DNA of 36,928 nucleotides from Paracoccaceae bacterium (lineage in GTDB: Bacteria > Pseudomonadota > Alphaproteobacteria > Rhodobacterales > Rhodobacteraceae). The stretch lies in contig JAKVCO010000032.1 in NCBI GenBank assembly GCA_022448245.1, positions 1-36,928 of the forward strand. The letters run 5' to 3'. Of the stretch, positions 14,247 through 23,982 are shown piece after piece (positions within the stretch are counted from its first letter, which is position 1; each line of letters opens with the position of its first letter). The position numbers were made by a program, and so were the translations under genes. Below the pieces are notes generated by a model. It had not been told where the DNA came from. It worked only from the letters and a program-made list of their open reading frames with translations, and did not search any database.

Positions 14247-16076
14247 ATGGACGAGCAGAACAAGAACCTTCTTCTAGCGACTGGACTGAGCTTCGTTGTG
14301 CTCCTTGTCTGGATGGCATTCTTCGCCCCAGAGCCTCCCGCTGAAGGTCCTGCAACAGAGCCGCAGATCGCCGGACAAACCGACGCGACGCTTCCGACGG
14401 CACAGCAAAGCAACGCGCCCGCAGCGCCCGGTTCCGTTGCAAACCCGGCCGAAACGCGCAGCGCAGCCCTCGCTGACGCACAGCGGGTGCAGATCGAGAC
14501 GCCACGACTTGAAGGATCGATTTCGCTCTACGGCGGCCGGATCGATGATCTCAAACTCCGAGACTATCGCGAGACCACGGACGAAGACGCACCTATTGTG
14601 ACGCTCCTGTCGCCAGAAGGCGCCACGGGCACCTACTACGCCGCCCATGGCTGGGCACAGGGCGCTGGGCTCTCGCCTGAAGACGTCCCTGGACCGGACA
14701 CCACGTGGACACTGGCTTCCGGCGATACGCTGAGCCCGGAGTCACCCGTTATTTTGAGCTGGGATAGCCCCGCCGGCCTCACATTCCAGAAGACCATTTC
14801 GATCGACAGCGATTACATGTTCACGATCGAGCAATCGGTCACAAACACGACTGCCGAAACGAAGCGTCTTGCACCCTACGGCTTGATCCGCCGTCATGGC
14901 ATTCCGGAAGATCTCAAGGGCTTCTTCATCCTGCATGAAGGCCTCGTGCGCATGACGGACGGCGAGCTCAACGAAGTGAACTACGACGATATCGCCGATC
15001 TCGAAGCCGATGGATCAAACTCCAGCGGCTCGCGCAACATGCGCGTCGAAAGCAACGGCTGGATCGGCTTCACGGACCACTACTGGATGACAACTCTCGT
15101 CCCAGCCCCGGGTGCGGCGTTCACCTCCACTGCGCAGATGAGCAACAACACCGGCATCATGCAGGCGCTCACGCTTTACCCGACGCGCGACCTAGCCGCC
15201 GGCGCCACGGAAACTGCCACGGCGCAGTTCTTTGCCGGCGCGAAAGAATGGGAAGCGATCCGCAATTACCAGAACGACGACGGCATCGACCGCTTCCTCG
15301 ACTCCATCGACTGGGGTTGGTTCTTCTTCCTTACGAAGCCCATCTTCGCCGTCCTGCATTGGTTGAACGCAGCCATCGGCAACATGGGTTGGTCGATCAT
15401 CGCGCTGACGCTTGTGATCAAGGCGGTTCTCTTCCCGCTGGCCTACCGCTCCTACGCGTCGATGGCGCGCATGAAAGAGCTGCAGCCAGAGATGGAAAAG
15501 CTGAAAGAAGCCGCGGGCGACGACCGTCAAAAGCTGCAGCAGGGCATGATGGAGCTCTACAAGAAGAACAAGGTGAACCCAGCCGCAGGCTGTTTGCCGA
15601 TCCTTATGCAGATCCCGATCTTCTTCAGCCTCTACAAGGTGATTTTCGTGACGCTGGAATTGCGTCACGCGCCATGGTTCGGCGTCTTCCAAGACCTCAG
15701 CGCGCCTGACCCGACGTCCATCATGAACCTTTTTGGCCTCTTGCCCTTCGCAGGGCCGGAGCCTGGGTCGATTGTTGCCCTGCTCTTCCTTGGCATCCTG
15801 CCGCTGTTCCTCGGTATCTCGATGTGGCTGCAACAGAAGCTCAACCCAGCGCCCACAGATCCAACACAAGCAATGATCTTTGCCTGGATGCCTTGGGTCT
15901 TCATGTTCATGCTCGGCACTTTCGCCAGCGGCCTGATCGTCTACTGGATCGCAAACAACCTCATCACGTTTGCCCAGCAGTACCTCATCATGCGCAGCCA
16001 AGGGGTGAAGCCGGACGTGTTCGGAAACATTCGGGCGAGCTTCAAGAAAGCCACCACCTCATCTGAAAAGAAGTAG
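14247..16076 (+). CDS. yidC: Membrane protein insertase YidC
   Basis: A 609-residue insertase of the Gram-negative type. The N-terminal helix is NKNLLLATGLSFVVLLVWMAFF. A Pro/Ala-rich linker and the large periplasmic beta domain (about 80-360) follow, then the five-helix core from about 375 with WGWFFFLTKPIF, LVIKAVLFPLAYRSYASMARM, NPAAGCLPILMQIPIFFSLYKV and the last helices ending near the basic tail. Arg in the AYRS segment is the hydrophilic-groove residue. YidC inserts and folds inner-membrane proteins alone or with SecYEG. The ATG at 14247 (MDEQNKN) is the usual start. It is followed without a gap by the MOSC gene. Confidence 0.97.
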   Translation: MDEQNKNLLLATGLSFVVLLVWMAFFAPEPPAEGPATEPQIAGQTDATLPTAQQSNAPAAPGSVANPAETRSAALADAQRVQIETPRLEGSISLYGGRIDDLKLRDYRETTDEDAPIVTLLSPEGATGTYYAAHGWAQGAGLSPEDVPGPDTTWTLASGDTLSPESPVILSWDSPAGLTFQKTISIDSDYMFTIEQSVTNTTAETKRLAPYGLIRRHGIPEDLKGFFILHEGLVRMTDGELNEVNYDDIADLEADGSNSSGSRNMRVESNGWIGFTDHYWMTTLVPAPGAAFTSTAQMSNNTGIMQALTLYPTRDLAAGATETATAQFFAGAKEWEAIRNYQNDDGIDRFLDSIDWGWFFFLTKPIFAVLHWLNAAIGNMGWSIIALTLVIKAVLFPLAYRSYASMARMKELQPEMEKLKEAAGDDRQKLQQGMMELYKKNKVNPAAGCLPILMQIPIFFSLYKVIFVTLELRHAPWFGVFQDLSAPDPTSIMNLFGLLPFAGPEPGSIVALLFLGILPLFLGISMWLQQKLNPAPTDPTQAMIFAWMPWVFMFMLGTFASGLIVYWIANNLITFAQQYLIMRSQGVKPDVFGNIRASFKKATTSSEKK

Positions 16077-16835
16077 ATGGGCACTCTCGCGGATATCTAT
16101 CGGCACCCGATCAAGGCCCATGGCTCTGAGCTGCTGGAGTCTGTAACGTTGGCTGCCGACCATACGCTCCCTTGGGATCGCGTATGGGCCGTCGCCCATG
16201 AGAAATCGAAGTCTGATGGATCGGAGTGGGCACGTTGCGGAAACTTCTCGCGCGGTGCCCATGTTCCAACATTGATGGCCGTCACCTGCTCGCTTGATGA
16301 AGCGACAGGGACAGTCACGCTCCGCCACCCTGAACTGGCCGATTTGACCGCGGACCCAGACAGCGAAGGCAGCAAGATCATCGACTGGATTGCAGGCGTG
16401 ATGCCGCCGGAAGCCCGGCGCTCAACTGCCGTGGTGCGTGCGCAAAGTGCCGCCCAAGGTCAGGGCATGACGGACAACCCGAACCCTTACGTCAGCATCC
16501 TGAGCCACGCATCGCTGCGCGCGCTGAGCCAGAAGGCGGGACGCGAGCTTTCGCCGCTTCGTTTCCGCGGCAACCTTTGGGTCGAAGGCCTCGCGCCATG
16601 GGAAGAGTTCGAGTGGGTCGGCAAGACAATCCGGATCGGCGCCATTGAGCTAGCCGTCGAGGACCGTATCGATCGCTGCCCTGCGACGACCGTTGATCCG
16701 GCGACGGGACGACGCGACACGCCTACCCTGGACCTTCTGCAAGAAGGTTGGGGCCATATCGATTTCGGCGTCTTTGCACGCGTTATCTCTGCAGGGCCGG
16801 TGAATGTGGGCGACGCTGTCGAAATGGTGGGTTAG
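16077..16835 (+). CDS. MOSC-domain protein
   Basis: A 252-residue protein with an N-terminal beta-barrel half (IYRHPIKAHGSELLESVTL, WDRVWAVAHE) and a C-terminal MOSC domain. The conserved MOSC cysteine is in DRIDRCPATTVDPATG, followed by the typical GRRDTPTLDLLQ and GHIDFGVFARVISAG. MOSC proteins bind molybdenum cofactor or a persulfide on this Cys and act in Moco sulfuration or N-hydroxylated-compound reduction; the substrate here is unknown. Its ATG directly follows the yidC stop, and its own stop overlaps the engB GTG by one base, so it is part of the yidC transcript. Confidence 0.9.
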   Translation: MGTLADIYRHPIKAHGSELLESVTLAADHTLPWDRVWAVAHEKSKSDGSEWARCGNFSRGAHVPTLMAVTCSLDEATGTVTLRHPELADLTADPDSEGSKIIDWIAGVMPPEARRSTAVVRAQSAAQGQGMTDNPNPYVSILSHASLRALSQKAGRELSPLRFRGNLWVEGLAPWEEFEWVGKTIRIGAIELAVEDRIDRCPATTVDPATGRRDTPTLDLLQEGWGHIDFGVFARVISAGPVNVGDAVEMVG

Positions 16836-17479
16836 TGCTCTCTTTTCCGGCCGCTCAGATCGATGAACCCGAAGTCCTCGAAAAGGGCAGACTGCTCTTC
16901 GCGCAGCACACGGAGTTCGTTAAGGGCGTCGTCGCAATGGACGGGCTGCCGGATGGAGATCGAGTTGAGGTCTGCTTTGCAGGCCGGTCAAATGTCGGCA
17001 AGTCGAGCCTTATCAACGCGCTCACACGCCAAAAGGGCCTTGCCCGCGCCTCCAACACGCCGGGCCGGACGCAAGAGATCAACTTCTTCTCCCTGGCAGA
17101 TCGCTATCTCGTTGACCTGCCGGGTTATGGCTTTGCCAACGCGCCTGTCGCGGTGGTCGAGAAGTGGCAGCGCCTGCTGAAGGCCTACCTCGCCGGGCGC
17201 GTCAATCTTCGCAGGGCCTTTGTCCTGATCGACGCGCGACATGGGGTAAAACCGGTCGATGAAGAGATCATGCGCCTTCTCGACAGCTCAGCTGTGACGT
17301 TCCAAGCGGTCCTCACCAAGGTCGACAAGAATAAGACCAACCAGACCGACAAGGTGCTCGAACAGGTGCGCGCAAAGCTGTCAAAGCACCCCGCGGCTTT
17401 CCCAGAGCTCGTGCTTACATCGTCTGAAAAGGGCGATGGCATCGATACGCTGCGCGCAATTATCGCCAATCTGGACTGA
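16835..17479 (+). CDS. engB: Ribosome biogenesis GTPase EngB/YsxC
   Basis: A 214-residue small GTPase with G1 GRSNVGKS (50-57), G2 region NTPGRTQEINFF, G3 DLPGYG (94-99), G4 TKVDK and G5-like TSSEKGDG. EngB assists 50S subunit assembly. The start is GTG at 16835, sharing its G with the TAG stop of the MOSC gene (TAGTG), so translation is probably coupled. The next in-frame ATG falls too far inside the protein. The stop lies nine bases from the stop of the convergent SDR gene, with no visible terminator. Confidence 0.95.
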   Translation: MLSFPAAQIDEPEVLEKGRLLFAQHTEFVKGVVAMDGLPDGDRVEVCFAGRSNVGKSSLINALTRQKGLARASNTPGRTQEINFFSLADRYLVDLPGYGFANAPVAVVEKWQRLLKAYLAGRVNLRRAFVLIDARHGVKPVDEEIMRLLDSSAVTFQAVLTKVDKNKTNQTDKVLEQVRAKLSKHPAAFPELVLTSSEKGDGIDTLRAIIANLD

Positions 17480-17488
17480 CGTCCGCGC

Positions 17489-18223
17489 TTAAACGTGCTG
17501 GCCCGCGTTCACTTCGATCTCGGTCCCGGTGACATAGCTCGACTGCTGCGTGCACAAGAACCAGATGACATCGGCAACTTCAGCCGGCTGACCGAGCCGC
17601 CGCAGCGGCAGCTTCTCAACGATCTTGTCTGTTCCGGGAGAGAGGATCGACGTTTCGACCTCACCGGGCGCTATCGCATTCACGCGCACCCCAAGAGGGC
17701 CGAAATCATGCGCCATCTCACGGGTAAGCGCCGCGAGCGCCGCCTTGGATGTCGCGTAGGCCGCGCCTGCAAAGGGATGGACCCGCGCGCCGGCAATGGA
17801 CGTCACATTTACGATGGAACCTTCGGCGGCCGTCAGCTCCGCCTGCAAACCACGTGCGAGGATGACAGACGCAAAGAAGTTCACATGGAAGACCTGCCCC
17901 CAAGTCCTCAGATTGGTGTTGAGCGTATTGAGACGCTCACCTTCTTCTCCCTTGGGCGAAATCCCGGCGTTGTTGACCAGCGCATCCAGCTTGCCATTCA
18001 CCTTCTCACGGACTTCTTCGATGGCTTTCACAGTCATGTTCGGATCAGACAGATCGACCTGGATGTGATTGTCTTCCCCCCCGGGCCAAGGACAGCGCGG
18101 GTCGAAGGCCATGCGCGAGCACGTCAGAACGCGCCACCCTTCTGCCGAAAACCTTTTGACTGTGGCGTGGCCGATTCCTCGACTTGCGCCCGTCAGAAGC
18201 AGTGTTTTCTGCCGGTCTGCCAT
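17489..18223 (-). CDS. Short-chain dehydrogenase/reductase
   Basis: A 244-residue classical SDR. The cofactor motif is TGASRGIGH near the start. NNAG (within ALVNNAGISPKG), the catalytic Ser in VNVTSIAGA and YATSK (Tyr and Lys) are all in order, and the C-terminal PGEVETSILSPGTDK and TGTEIEVNAGQHV are typical. Residues TCSR after the second strand suggest NADP preference, which is a weak inference. The ATG at 18223 has GAAGGAGAG upstream; a longer in-frame start at 18265 is less likely. The substrate cannot be predicted. It is convergent with engB and divergent from argB. Confidence 0.9.
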   Translation of the reverse strand: MADRQKTLLLTGASRGIGHATVKRFSAEGWRVLTCSRMAFDPRCPWPGGEDNHIQVDLSDPNMTVKAIEEVREKVNGKLDALVNNAGISPKGEEGERLNTLNTNLRTWGQVFHVNFFASVILARGLQAELTAAEGSIVNVTSIAGARVHPFAGAAYATSKAALAALTREMAHDFGPLGVRVNAIAPGEVETSILSPGTDKIVEKLPLRRLGQPAEVADVIWFLCTQQSSYVTGTEIEVNAGQHV

Positions 18224-18295
18224 GAATGCTCTCCTTCGATGGGAAAAGGCTAGCACGCTTGGCAAGGGCGCGGTAGCGGGCTAGACGAGCGCGAT

Positions 18296-19162
18296 ATGAA
18301 AGCTCGAGACGATATGAACCAAGACTGGATTGCCACCGCCCGCACACTGTCTCAGGCGCTGCCGTATATGCAGCGCTATGAGGGTGCGATTGTTGTCATC
18401 AAACTGGGCGGTCATGCCATGGGCTCAGCCGAGGCGATGGAGAGCTTTGCGCGCGACGTGGTGCTGATGCAGCAGGTCGGTGTGAACCCCGTGATCGTCC
18501 ACGGCGGTGGCCCCATGATCAACGAGATGCTGGGCAAGCTGGGTGTGAAATCCGAGTTTGTGAACGGAAAGCGCGTCACCGATGAAGCCACAGTCGACGT
18601 GGTGGAGATGGTGCTATCCGGCACGGTCAACAAACGCATCGTGCAAGCGATCAACGCCCAAGGGGGCCGCGCGGTTGGCATCTCTGGCAAGGACGCGGGC
18701 CTCATTACCTGTGACGCGGCGGCGCCTGAACTTGGCCTCGTGGGCGAACCCGCGGAGGTGGATCCGCGCCTTCTGACGACCCTCTTTGCTGATGATATCG
18801 TGCCTGTAATCGCCCCGCTCGGTGTTGGCCGCGATGGCGAGACGATGAATATCAACGGCGATACGGCTGCCGGTGCAATCGCCGCGGCTTTGCAGGCCGA
18901 CCGCCTCCTCCTGCTCACCGATGTGGATGGTGTGCAGAACAAGGACAAGGAGGTCATCACCGACCTCACCGTCGCCGATATCCACAACCTGATCGCCGAC
19001 GGCACCATTGCCGGGGGCATGATCCCCAAAACAGAGACATGCATCGCCGCGCTAGAAGGCGGTGTTCGGGCCGTCGTCATCCTCGATGGACGCGCCCCAC
19101 AGGCTTGCCTGCTCGAGCTTTTCACCGAACACGGGGCGGGCACGCTGATCCGATCCAAATAG
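18296..19162 (+). CDS. argB: Acetylglutamate kinase
   Basis: A 288-residue ArgB catalysing ATP-dependent phosphorylation of N-acetylglutamate, the second step of arginine synthesis. Motifs are [11 protein letters not shown] (ATP and phosphate binding), VHGGGPMIN (substrate binding), the central [19 protein letters not shown] and the C-terminal LLLTDVDGV and [10 protein letters not shown]. The N-terminal helix before the kinase core is that of the arginine-inhibitable hexameric type. ATG 18296 is used; ATG 18314 (MNQDW) is also possible. It appears to be a single-gene transcript. Confidence 0.96.
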   Translation: MKARDDMNQDWIATARTLSQALPYMQRYEGAIVVIKLGGHAMGSAEAMESFARDVVLMQQVGVNPVIVHGGGPMINEMLGKLGVKSEFVNGKRVTDEATVDVVEMVLSGTVNKRIVQAINAQGGRAVGISGKDAGLITCDAAAPELGLVGEPAEVDPRLLTTLFADDIVPVIAPLGVGRDGETMNINGDTAAGAIAAALQADRLLLLTDVDGVQNKDKEVITDLTVADIHNLIADGTIAGGMIPKTETCIAALEGGVRAVVILDGRAPQACLLELFTEHGAGTLIRSK

Positions 19163-19235
19163 TCGGGGAATACTTGCCAGACAGTCGAGAAAGGCCCTAG
19201 GCTTCTATCCGTAGGGTGGAAACTGTGGGCGCGTC

Positions 19236-19856
19236 ATGTCTCCGGTCGATCAATCAGCACTACACGACAATCTGGCCGAACACGGTTTGGCTGCGAATGG
19301 AACAGTTTCGCCCGACGACGGCGGCACTATCGTTCTATTGAGCCCCTCTGCCGGCTTTTGGGACATCTTCACTGCCAGCCTCGAATACGGTGATGGCGCG
19401 GCGGACCCAATGGACCGCTGGAGCGCTCGCATTGTCTCGGCCATCGCGGCACAGCTCGGCGCGCACCCCCTTTTCCCCTTCGGTGACGAACCCGCCCCCT
19501 TCTTCAGATGGGCCCAAGAGAGCGGCCGCGCATGGCAAAGCCCTGTGCAGCTTCTTGTGGGCTCGGACATGGGGCTCAACGTGTCCTACCGCGGCGGCTT
19601 GAGATTCAAGGAGCGCTTTAGCCTCGTGGAGGAAACGCGCCCGTGCGAGACTTGTGCCCAACTGTGCACGTCTGCCTGCCCCGTCAGCGCGTTGACCGCA
19701 GACGGCTACGACGTCGCTGCCTGCAAGGCGTACCTCGCCTCAACCCTCGATGCCCCTTGCCTTGAGCATGGGTGCGCGGTGCGAAGGTCCTGCCCCGTCT
19801 CTCGGTTGCAGACCCCTGCGCATGCTCAATTTCACATGGAAGCGTTCCTCAGATGA
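19236..19856 (+). CDS. 4Fe-4S ferredoxin-like protein of unknown role
   Basis: A 206-residue soluble protein. The first two thirds have no family I can name (PSAGFWDIFTASLEYGDG; HPLFPFGDEPAPFFRWA). The C-terminal third carries a cysteine-rich iron-sulfur region, CETCAQLCTSACPVSAL, followed by further cysteines in VAACKAYL, CLEHGC and RSCPVSR. This is enough for one or two clusters, although the spacing is not that of a classical 2x(CxxCxxCxxxCP) ferredoxin. The layout recalls the ferredoxin end of epoxyqueuosine reductase-like proteins, without their cobalamin domain. Its stop overlaps the start of the phosphatase gene (ATGA), so the two are translationally coupled. Confidence 0.75.
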   Translation: MSPVDQSALHDNLAEHGLAANGTVSPDDGGTIVLLSPSAGFWDIFTASLEYGDGAADPMDRWSARIVSAIAAQLGAHPLFPFGDEPAPFFRWAQESGRAWQSPVQLLVGSDMGLNVSYRGGLRFKERFSLVEETRPCETCAQLCTSACPVSALTADGYDVAACKAYLASTLDAPCLEHGCAVRRSCPVSRLQTPAHAQFHMEAFLR

Positions 19857-20335
19857 AGACACTCATCGTCATGCGCCATGCGAAATCCAGTTGGGGCGAC
19901 CCGGGTGTCAGCGATGTCGATCGCCCGCTCAATACGCGTGGGAAGACTTCGGCAAAGGCGATCGGCGAATGGCTGCGCTTCGGTGGGTTCGCACCGGATT
20001 TGGTGCTGTGCTCCAGCGCCCGTCGCACGGCTCAGACTTGGGAACTCATGGGCCTTGAGGCGGAGCTTCAGTTCAAACGTACGCTTTACCTCGCACCGCC
20101 TGAAACGATCCTTGCGGAGGTCCAGCAAGCTCATGGGGAGTGTCTGCTGGTGCTCGGGCACAACCCCGGCATCGCCGAATTCGCAGGCATGATACTAGGC
20201 ACCCATCCGACGCATGAACGGTTTGAGCATTACCCGACCGCCGCCACCCTTGTCGCTCAGTTCGACGGCGCTTGGTCGGAGCTGCGCGCCGACATCGCCA
20301 GTCCACGCGCCTTTACGGTGCCACGCGATCTCTGA
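19853..20335 (+). CDS. SixA-like histidine phosphatase
   Basis: A 160-residue histidine phosphatase. The catalytic RHG-type motif reads MRHAKSSWGDP, with His9 as phospho-acceptor. CSSARRTAQTWE carries the second phosphate-binding Arg, and LVLGHNPGIAE contains the second catalytic His. It matches the SixA family, which dephosphorylates phosphohistidine on signalling proteins in E. coli; that role here is inferred. The ATG overlaps the TGA of the Fe-S protein gene; longer in-frame starts would run through that gene. Confidence 0.88.
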   Translation: MKTLIVMRHAKSSWGDPGVSDVDRPLNTRGKTSAKAIGEWLRFGGFAPDLVLCSSARRTAQTWELMGLEAELQFKRTLYLAPPETILAEVQQAHGECLLVLGHNPGIAEFAGMILGTHPTHERFEHYPTAATLVAQFDGAWSELRADIASPRAFTVPRDL

Positions 20336-20372
20336 CAGGCCAGGCCAGCGCTACAGACCATTTGGAAACGAG

Positions 20373-20407
20373 AAACCCCAGCCAAGCATGACGCCGGGCT
20401 GGGGTTT
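20373..20407. terminator. Bidirectional terminator between the phosphatase gene and bztD
   Basis: AAACCCCAGCC (20373-20383) and GGCTGGGGTTT (20397-20407) form a perfect 11-base stem. It has A-rich and T-rich flanks on both sides, so it can stop transcription from either of the convergent units. Confidence 0.8.
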
Positions 20408-20447
20408 GATTTTGTATTTCGGTGCGCCCCAGAAGGGCGCAACCTGT

Positions 20448-21212
20448 TTAGTGGCCAAGAATCTGGCTGAGGAAAAGCTTCGTACGATCCGACTGCGGAT
20501 TGTTGAAGAACTCTTCCGGCTCATTCTGTTCCACGATCTGACCGGCGTCCATGAAGATCACGCGGTTGGCGACCTGACGAGCAAAGCCCATCTCGTGGGT
20601 CACGCAGAGCATGGTCATGCCTTCCTCGGCGAGCTCGATCATGGTGTCGAGCACCTCTTTGATCATCTCGGGATCGAGGGCAGAGGTCGGCTCGTCAAAG
20701 AGCATGATCCGCGGCTTCATGCACAGCGAACGCGCGATCGCCACACGCTGCTGCTGACCACCGGAAAGCTGACCGGGGTACTTGTTTGCCTGATCGGGGA
20801 TCTTCACCTTGCCGAGGTAGTGCATCGCCACCTCTTCGGCTTCCTTCTTCGGGGTCTTGCGGACCCAGATCGGTGCCAGCGTCAGGTTCTCAAGGATCGT
20901 CAGGTGCGGGAAGAGGTTGAAATGCTGGAAGCACATGCCAACCTCGGACCGGATCGTGTCGATGTTCTTGAGGTCCGACGACAGAAGCGTGCCATCCACA
21001 ACGATGGAGCCTTGCTGATGCTCTTCCAATGCGTTGATGCAGCGGATGAGCGTCGACTTACCCGAACCCGAAGGGCCGCAGATAACGATCCGCTCGCCCC
21101 GGTTCACGGTCAGGTTGATATCGCGAAGCACGTGGAACGATCCGTACCACTTGTTCATGCCGTCGATGGTGATAGCGATCTCGTCAGAGACTTTCATTTC
21201 AGCTTGAGCCAT
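20448..21212 (-). CDS. bztD: Glutamate/glutamine/aspartate/asparagine ABC transporter, ATPase
   Basis: A 254-residue ABC ATPase of the polar amino acid (GlnQ) class. Walker A is GPSGSGKST (46-54). The Q-loop is in [13 protein letters not shown], the signature is LSGGQQQR, Walker B is [14 protein letters not shown] and the H-loop is VTHEMGFAR. It powers uptake through BztB and BztC. It is the last gene of bztABCD, five bases after bztC, and is followed by a terminator. The name rests on gene order and close resemblance to the Rhodobacter capsulatus Bzt system. Confidence 0.93.
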   Translation of the reverse strand: MAQAEMKVSDEIAITIDGMNKWYGSFHVLRDINLTVNRGERIVICGPSGSGKSTLIRCINALEEHQQGSIVVDGTLLSSDLKNIDTIRSEVGMCFQHFNLFPHLTILENLTLAPIWVRKTPKKEAEEVAMHYLGKVKIPDQANKYPGQLSGGQQQRVAIARSLCMKPRIMLFDEPTSALDPEMIKEVLDTMIELAEEGMTMLCVTHEMGFARQVANRVIFMDAGQIVEQNEPEEFFNNPQSDRTKLFLSQILGH

Positions 21213-21217
21213 GATGA

Positions 21218-22645
21218 TTACCTATGGTCCGTTGCCAGCTGGCGTTCGAGCCACTGGGAATATTGAGAGATGCCGTAGCAGACGACAAAGAACAGAAGCG
21301 CGGCAAAGCCGAAGACTTCCCAATAGATGCCCGTCCACTGCGTGGAGCCAAGGATCGGGCCCCGGATGATGCCGACGAGGTCGAACATCGAGATAACCGA
21401 GACGAGCGTGGTGTCTTTGAAAAGACCCACAGCCACGTTCACGATCCCCGGGATCGAGATCTTCAGTGCCTGAGGCAGGATGATCAGACGCATCGACTGC
21501 GGGTAATCCAGCCCCAGCGAGTCACCCGCTTCGTACTGACCCCGCGGCAGAGCCGCCAGACCGCCCCGGATCACCTCGGCGATATAGGCCGCCGAAAACA
21601 TGGTGATCATGATGATCACGCGCAGAATGAGGTCCGGGTTCGATTCCGCCGGGAAAAAGTAGGCCAGCATAACGTTCGCCACGAAGAGCAGCGTGATAAG
21701 AGGCACACCCCGGATGAACTCGATAAAGATCACGCAGAAGCCCTTGATGACCGGCAGGTTCGACTGACGACCAAGCGCAAGCACAATGCCCAGCGGGATC
21801 GAGAGCGACACACAGATCGTGCCGAGGATCATGTTGAGCATGAAGCCACCAACGTCACGCGTGGTGACCTCCGGCAGGGCAAGGCCAAGGAAAGATCCGT
21901 CCAGCCACCCTTGCAGATAACCAAAGAGGGGCATCAGATCCGATAGCCTCCGGTCGCCGATGATCAAATCCACGGTCACGTCACCGCCACCCAGCAGTTG
22001 CGAAAGCTGGGTCGCGACAAAGCTGACGAGTGACAGTAAACCGCCCAGCGGGTTAAGCATCAGGACCGAAAACGCGATGATAAAGACGGCTATCGCTCCG
22101 ACGAAGCTGGACTTAACGAAACGCGCGTAAGCTAGATAGGAAAGGCAGAGGGCGACAAGTAGTAATATCGGAAACCAGATCGACCCGCCATAGACCAACC
22201 AGTAGGCCAGGAAGGGGTAGATCCCTGTGAAGTAGAGAAGCTGGCGAGGCAGTGTCCAGAAGAGGACGGGTGCCGCCGCGACCGCGAGAAGGATCAGGCC
22301 CACGATCGGGCGCCAGTATTCCTCGGACGGGTAGAAGCCAAAGAGCATCTGGTTCCAGCGTTCTTGCAGGATCGAGAAGCAGGCCCCGGTCGCGCCATCA
22401 AGGATCTCGCGACAGGCGGCAAGACCGTCCGTGCCCCAGACGCTGTTGGCGAACCAAGGGTAAACGCCCACCGCAATGCGGATGATGAAGTACAGAGCGA
22501 TGACCGTGAGGATGGAGTTGAACCAGCTGGAGAACAGGTTGTCCTTTATCCACTTAACCGGACCACCAACCGCCATGGGCGGCTCAGATGGCTCGAGGAA
22601 CTCGGTACGAACGTAGCTCACATCGTTGTTTGTGTTGTCGCTCAT
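21218..22645 (-). CDS. bztC: Bzt ABC transporter permease BztC
   Basis: A 475-residue inner-membrane permease, much longer than GlnP-type permeases, as is typical of BztC. The N-terminal half holds several extra membrane helices. The C-terminal half carries the HisM-type domain, with [34 protein letters not shown] and [23 protein letters not shown], the coupling segment that docks on the ATPase. [19 protein letters not shown] is also family-typical. It pairs with BztB to form the channel. The start ATG lies one base after the bztB stop. Confidence 0.93.
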   Translation of the reverse strand: MSDNTNNDVSYVRTEFLEPSEPPMAVGGPVKWIKDNLFSSWFNSILTVIALYFIIRIAVGVYPWFANSVWGTDGLAACREILDGATGACFSILQERWNQMLFGFYPSEEYWRPIVGLILLAVAAAPVLFWTLPRQLLYFTGIYPFLAYWLVYGGSIWFPILLLVALCLSYLAYARFVKSSFVGAIAVFIIAFSVLMLNPLGGLLSLVSFVATQLSQLLGGGDVTVDLIIGDRRLSDLMPLFGYLQGWLDGSFLGLALPEVTTRDVGGFMLNMILGTICVSLSIPLGIVLALGRQSNLPVIKGFCVIFIEFIRGVPLITLLFVANVMLAYFFPAESNPDLILRVIIMITMFSAAYIAEVIRGGLAALPRGQYEAGDSLGLDYPQSMRLIILPQALKISIPGIVNVAVGLFKDTTLVSVISMFDLVGIIRGPILGSTQWTGIYWEVFGFAALLFFVVCYGISQYSQWLERQLATDHR

Positions 22646-22646
22646 C

Positions 22647-23867
22647 TCAACGCTCCTTCAGCTTCATGGCGTTGTTGTAGATGTTCATGAAGAACGAGAT
22701 CAGCAGCGAAACGCAGAGGTAGAAGAGCATAAGAAGAAGCACGCATTCGATCGCGCGTCCGGTCTGGTTCAGCGTGATGCCTCCCAGCGTACCGGTGATA
22801 TCCATGTAACCCACGGCAATCGCCAGCGAGGAGTTCTTCGTAATGTTCAGATACTGCGAAATCAGCGGCGGGATGATGACCCGCAGGGCTTGCGGCAGAA
22901 CCACAAGATTCATGATCCGACCTGGTCGCAGACCCAAGGAAGCCGCAGCTTCAGTCTGACCCTTGCTGATCGCCTGGATACCTGCGCGCACGTTCTCGGC
23001 GATGAAGGCGCCAGTGTAGATCGCCAAGGCAAACCAAAGCGCGATCAAGGACAAGCGAAGGTGCACACCACCCTGGAAGTTGAAGCCCTTAAGCTCAGGG
23101 TTTTCCAGTCCAACAGGTTGGCCGAGGATAAAGTACGCCAGCAGGCCAGGCACGATAAGAATGGCCAACGAAGGCCAGCCCGTCGGAAGCAACCGACCGG
23201 TATCGTAAAGCAGCTTCTTGGCATACCTGCGGTAGGCAAAGACGCCGACGATCGACGCGAGGATAACCAACCAGAAGATGGTCGCCATCGCGCCATCGTT
23301 GACGAATGAGGGCACATAGACGCCGCGGTTCGTGAACGCGAACATGCCCCACAACATCTCAGCGTCCGGGGTTTCTCCACGGAATGCGCGAGGTTGCGGG
23401 AAGGCGTTCGACATCGCCAAGAAGATGATGAGGATCCAGATCAGGACCGGCACGTTGCGGAACGCCTCAACATAGGCGCTCATCATCTTGGAGACGATCC
23501 AGTTGTTGGACAGCCGCGCGACACCGGCGAAGACGCCGATCACAGTCGCGGAGATACAGGCCAACACGGCCACGATGATCGTGTTGATCGCGCCAACGAT
23601 AGAGGCCCGCAGGTGGGTACTCTGAGAGTTATATTCGATAGGCCGTTGGTTAATGTCGTACCCCGCCGGCTCCCAAAGGAAGAGCCACGAGATGTTCAGG
23701 TCAGCATCCGCGAAGTTTTGGCGGGCATTCCCGTACAATTGGTAAAGGCAGTAGGCCAGCACAGCCACGGCGATGACCTGAAAGGTCGTCGATCTATAGC
23801 GTGTGTCGTAGATTAGCTGGCTTAAACGGAACCCGCCCTCGGTCCCTGGGTCGGTGGTGGTCGACAT
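22647..23867 (-). CDS. bztB: Bzt ABC transporter permease BztB
   Basis: A 406-residue permease paired with BztC. A cytoplasmic start leads to a first helix (FQVIAVAVLAYCLYQLYG), a long periplasmic and membrane insertion and the permease core, with VEAFRNVPVLIWILIIF, GAFIAENVRAGIQAISKGQTEAA as the ATPase-coupling loop and GLRPGRIMNLVVLPQALRV. The size and insertion match BztB rather than a generic GlnP. It follows bztA after a 115-base gap that holds a hairpin, and runs directly into bztC. Confidence 0.93.
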   Translation of the reverse strand: MSTTTDPGTEGGFRLSQLIYDTRYRSTTFQVIAVAVLAYCLYQLYGNARQNFADADLNISWLFLWEPAGYDINQRPIEYNSQSTHLRASIVGAINTIIVAVLACISATVIGVFAGVARLSNNWIVSKMMSAYVEAFRNVPVLIWILIIFLAMSNAFPQPRAFRGETPDAEMLWGMFAFTNRGVYVPSFVNDGAMATIFWLVILASIVGVFAYRRYAKKLLYDTGRLLPTGWPSLAILIVPGLLAYFILGQPVGLENPELKGFNFQGGVHLRLSLIALWFALAIYTGAFIAENVRAGIQAISKGQTEAAASLGLRPGRIMNLVVLPQALRVIIPPLISQYLNITKNSSLAIAVGYMDITGTLGGITLNQTGRAIECVLLLMLFYLCVSLLISFFMNIYNNAMKLKER

Positions 23868-23944
23868 CGACGTCCCCTGTTGGCCACCGGGCTCCCATTG
23901 GCGCTTTGCGCGCTCTCAAATTCCCGGCGTGTTGCAAAAGTAGA

Positions 23945-23970
23945 AAGGGCGCGGTTTGACCCGCGCCCTT
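23945..23970 (-). terminator. Intercistronic hairpin after bztA
   Basis: AAGGGCGCGG (23945-23954) and CCGCGCCCTT (23961-23970) form a perfect 10-base stem with a six-base loop. On the minus strand it is followed by TCTACTTTTG. It probably acts as a partial terminator or 3' stabiliser that keeps the binding protein more abundant than the permeases. Confidence 0.65.
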
Positions 23971-23982
23971 CCCGTGCAGTTC

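Noticed and set aside
20214..21266. 350-codon plus-strand ORF opposite bztD
   Set aside because: It is antisense to an ABC ATPase, crosses the terminator and shows no domain.
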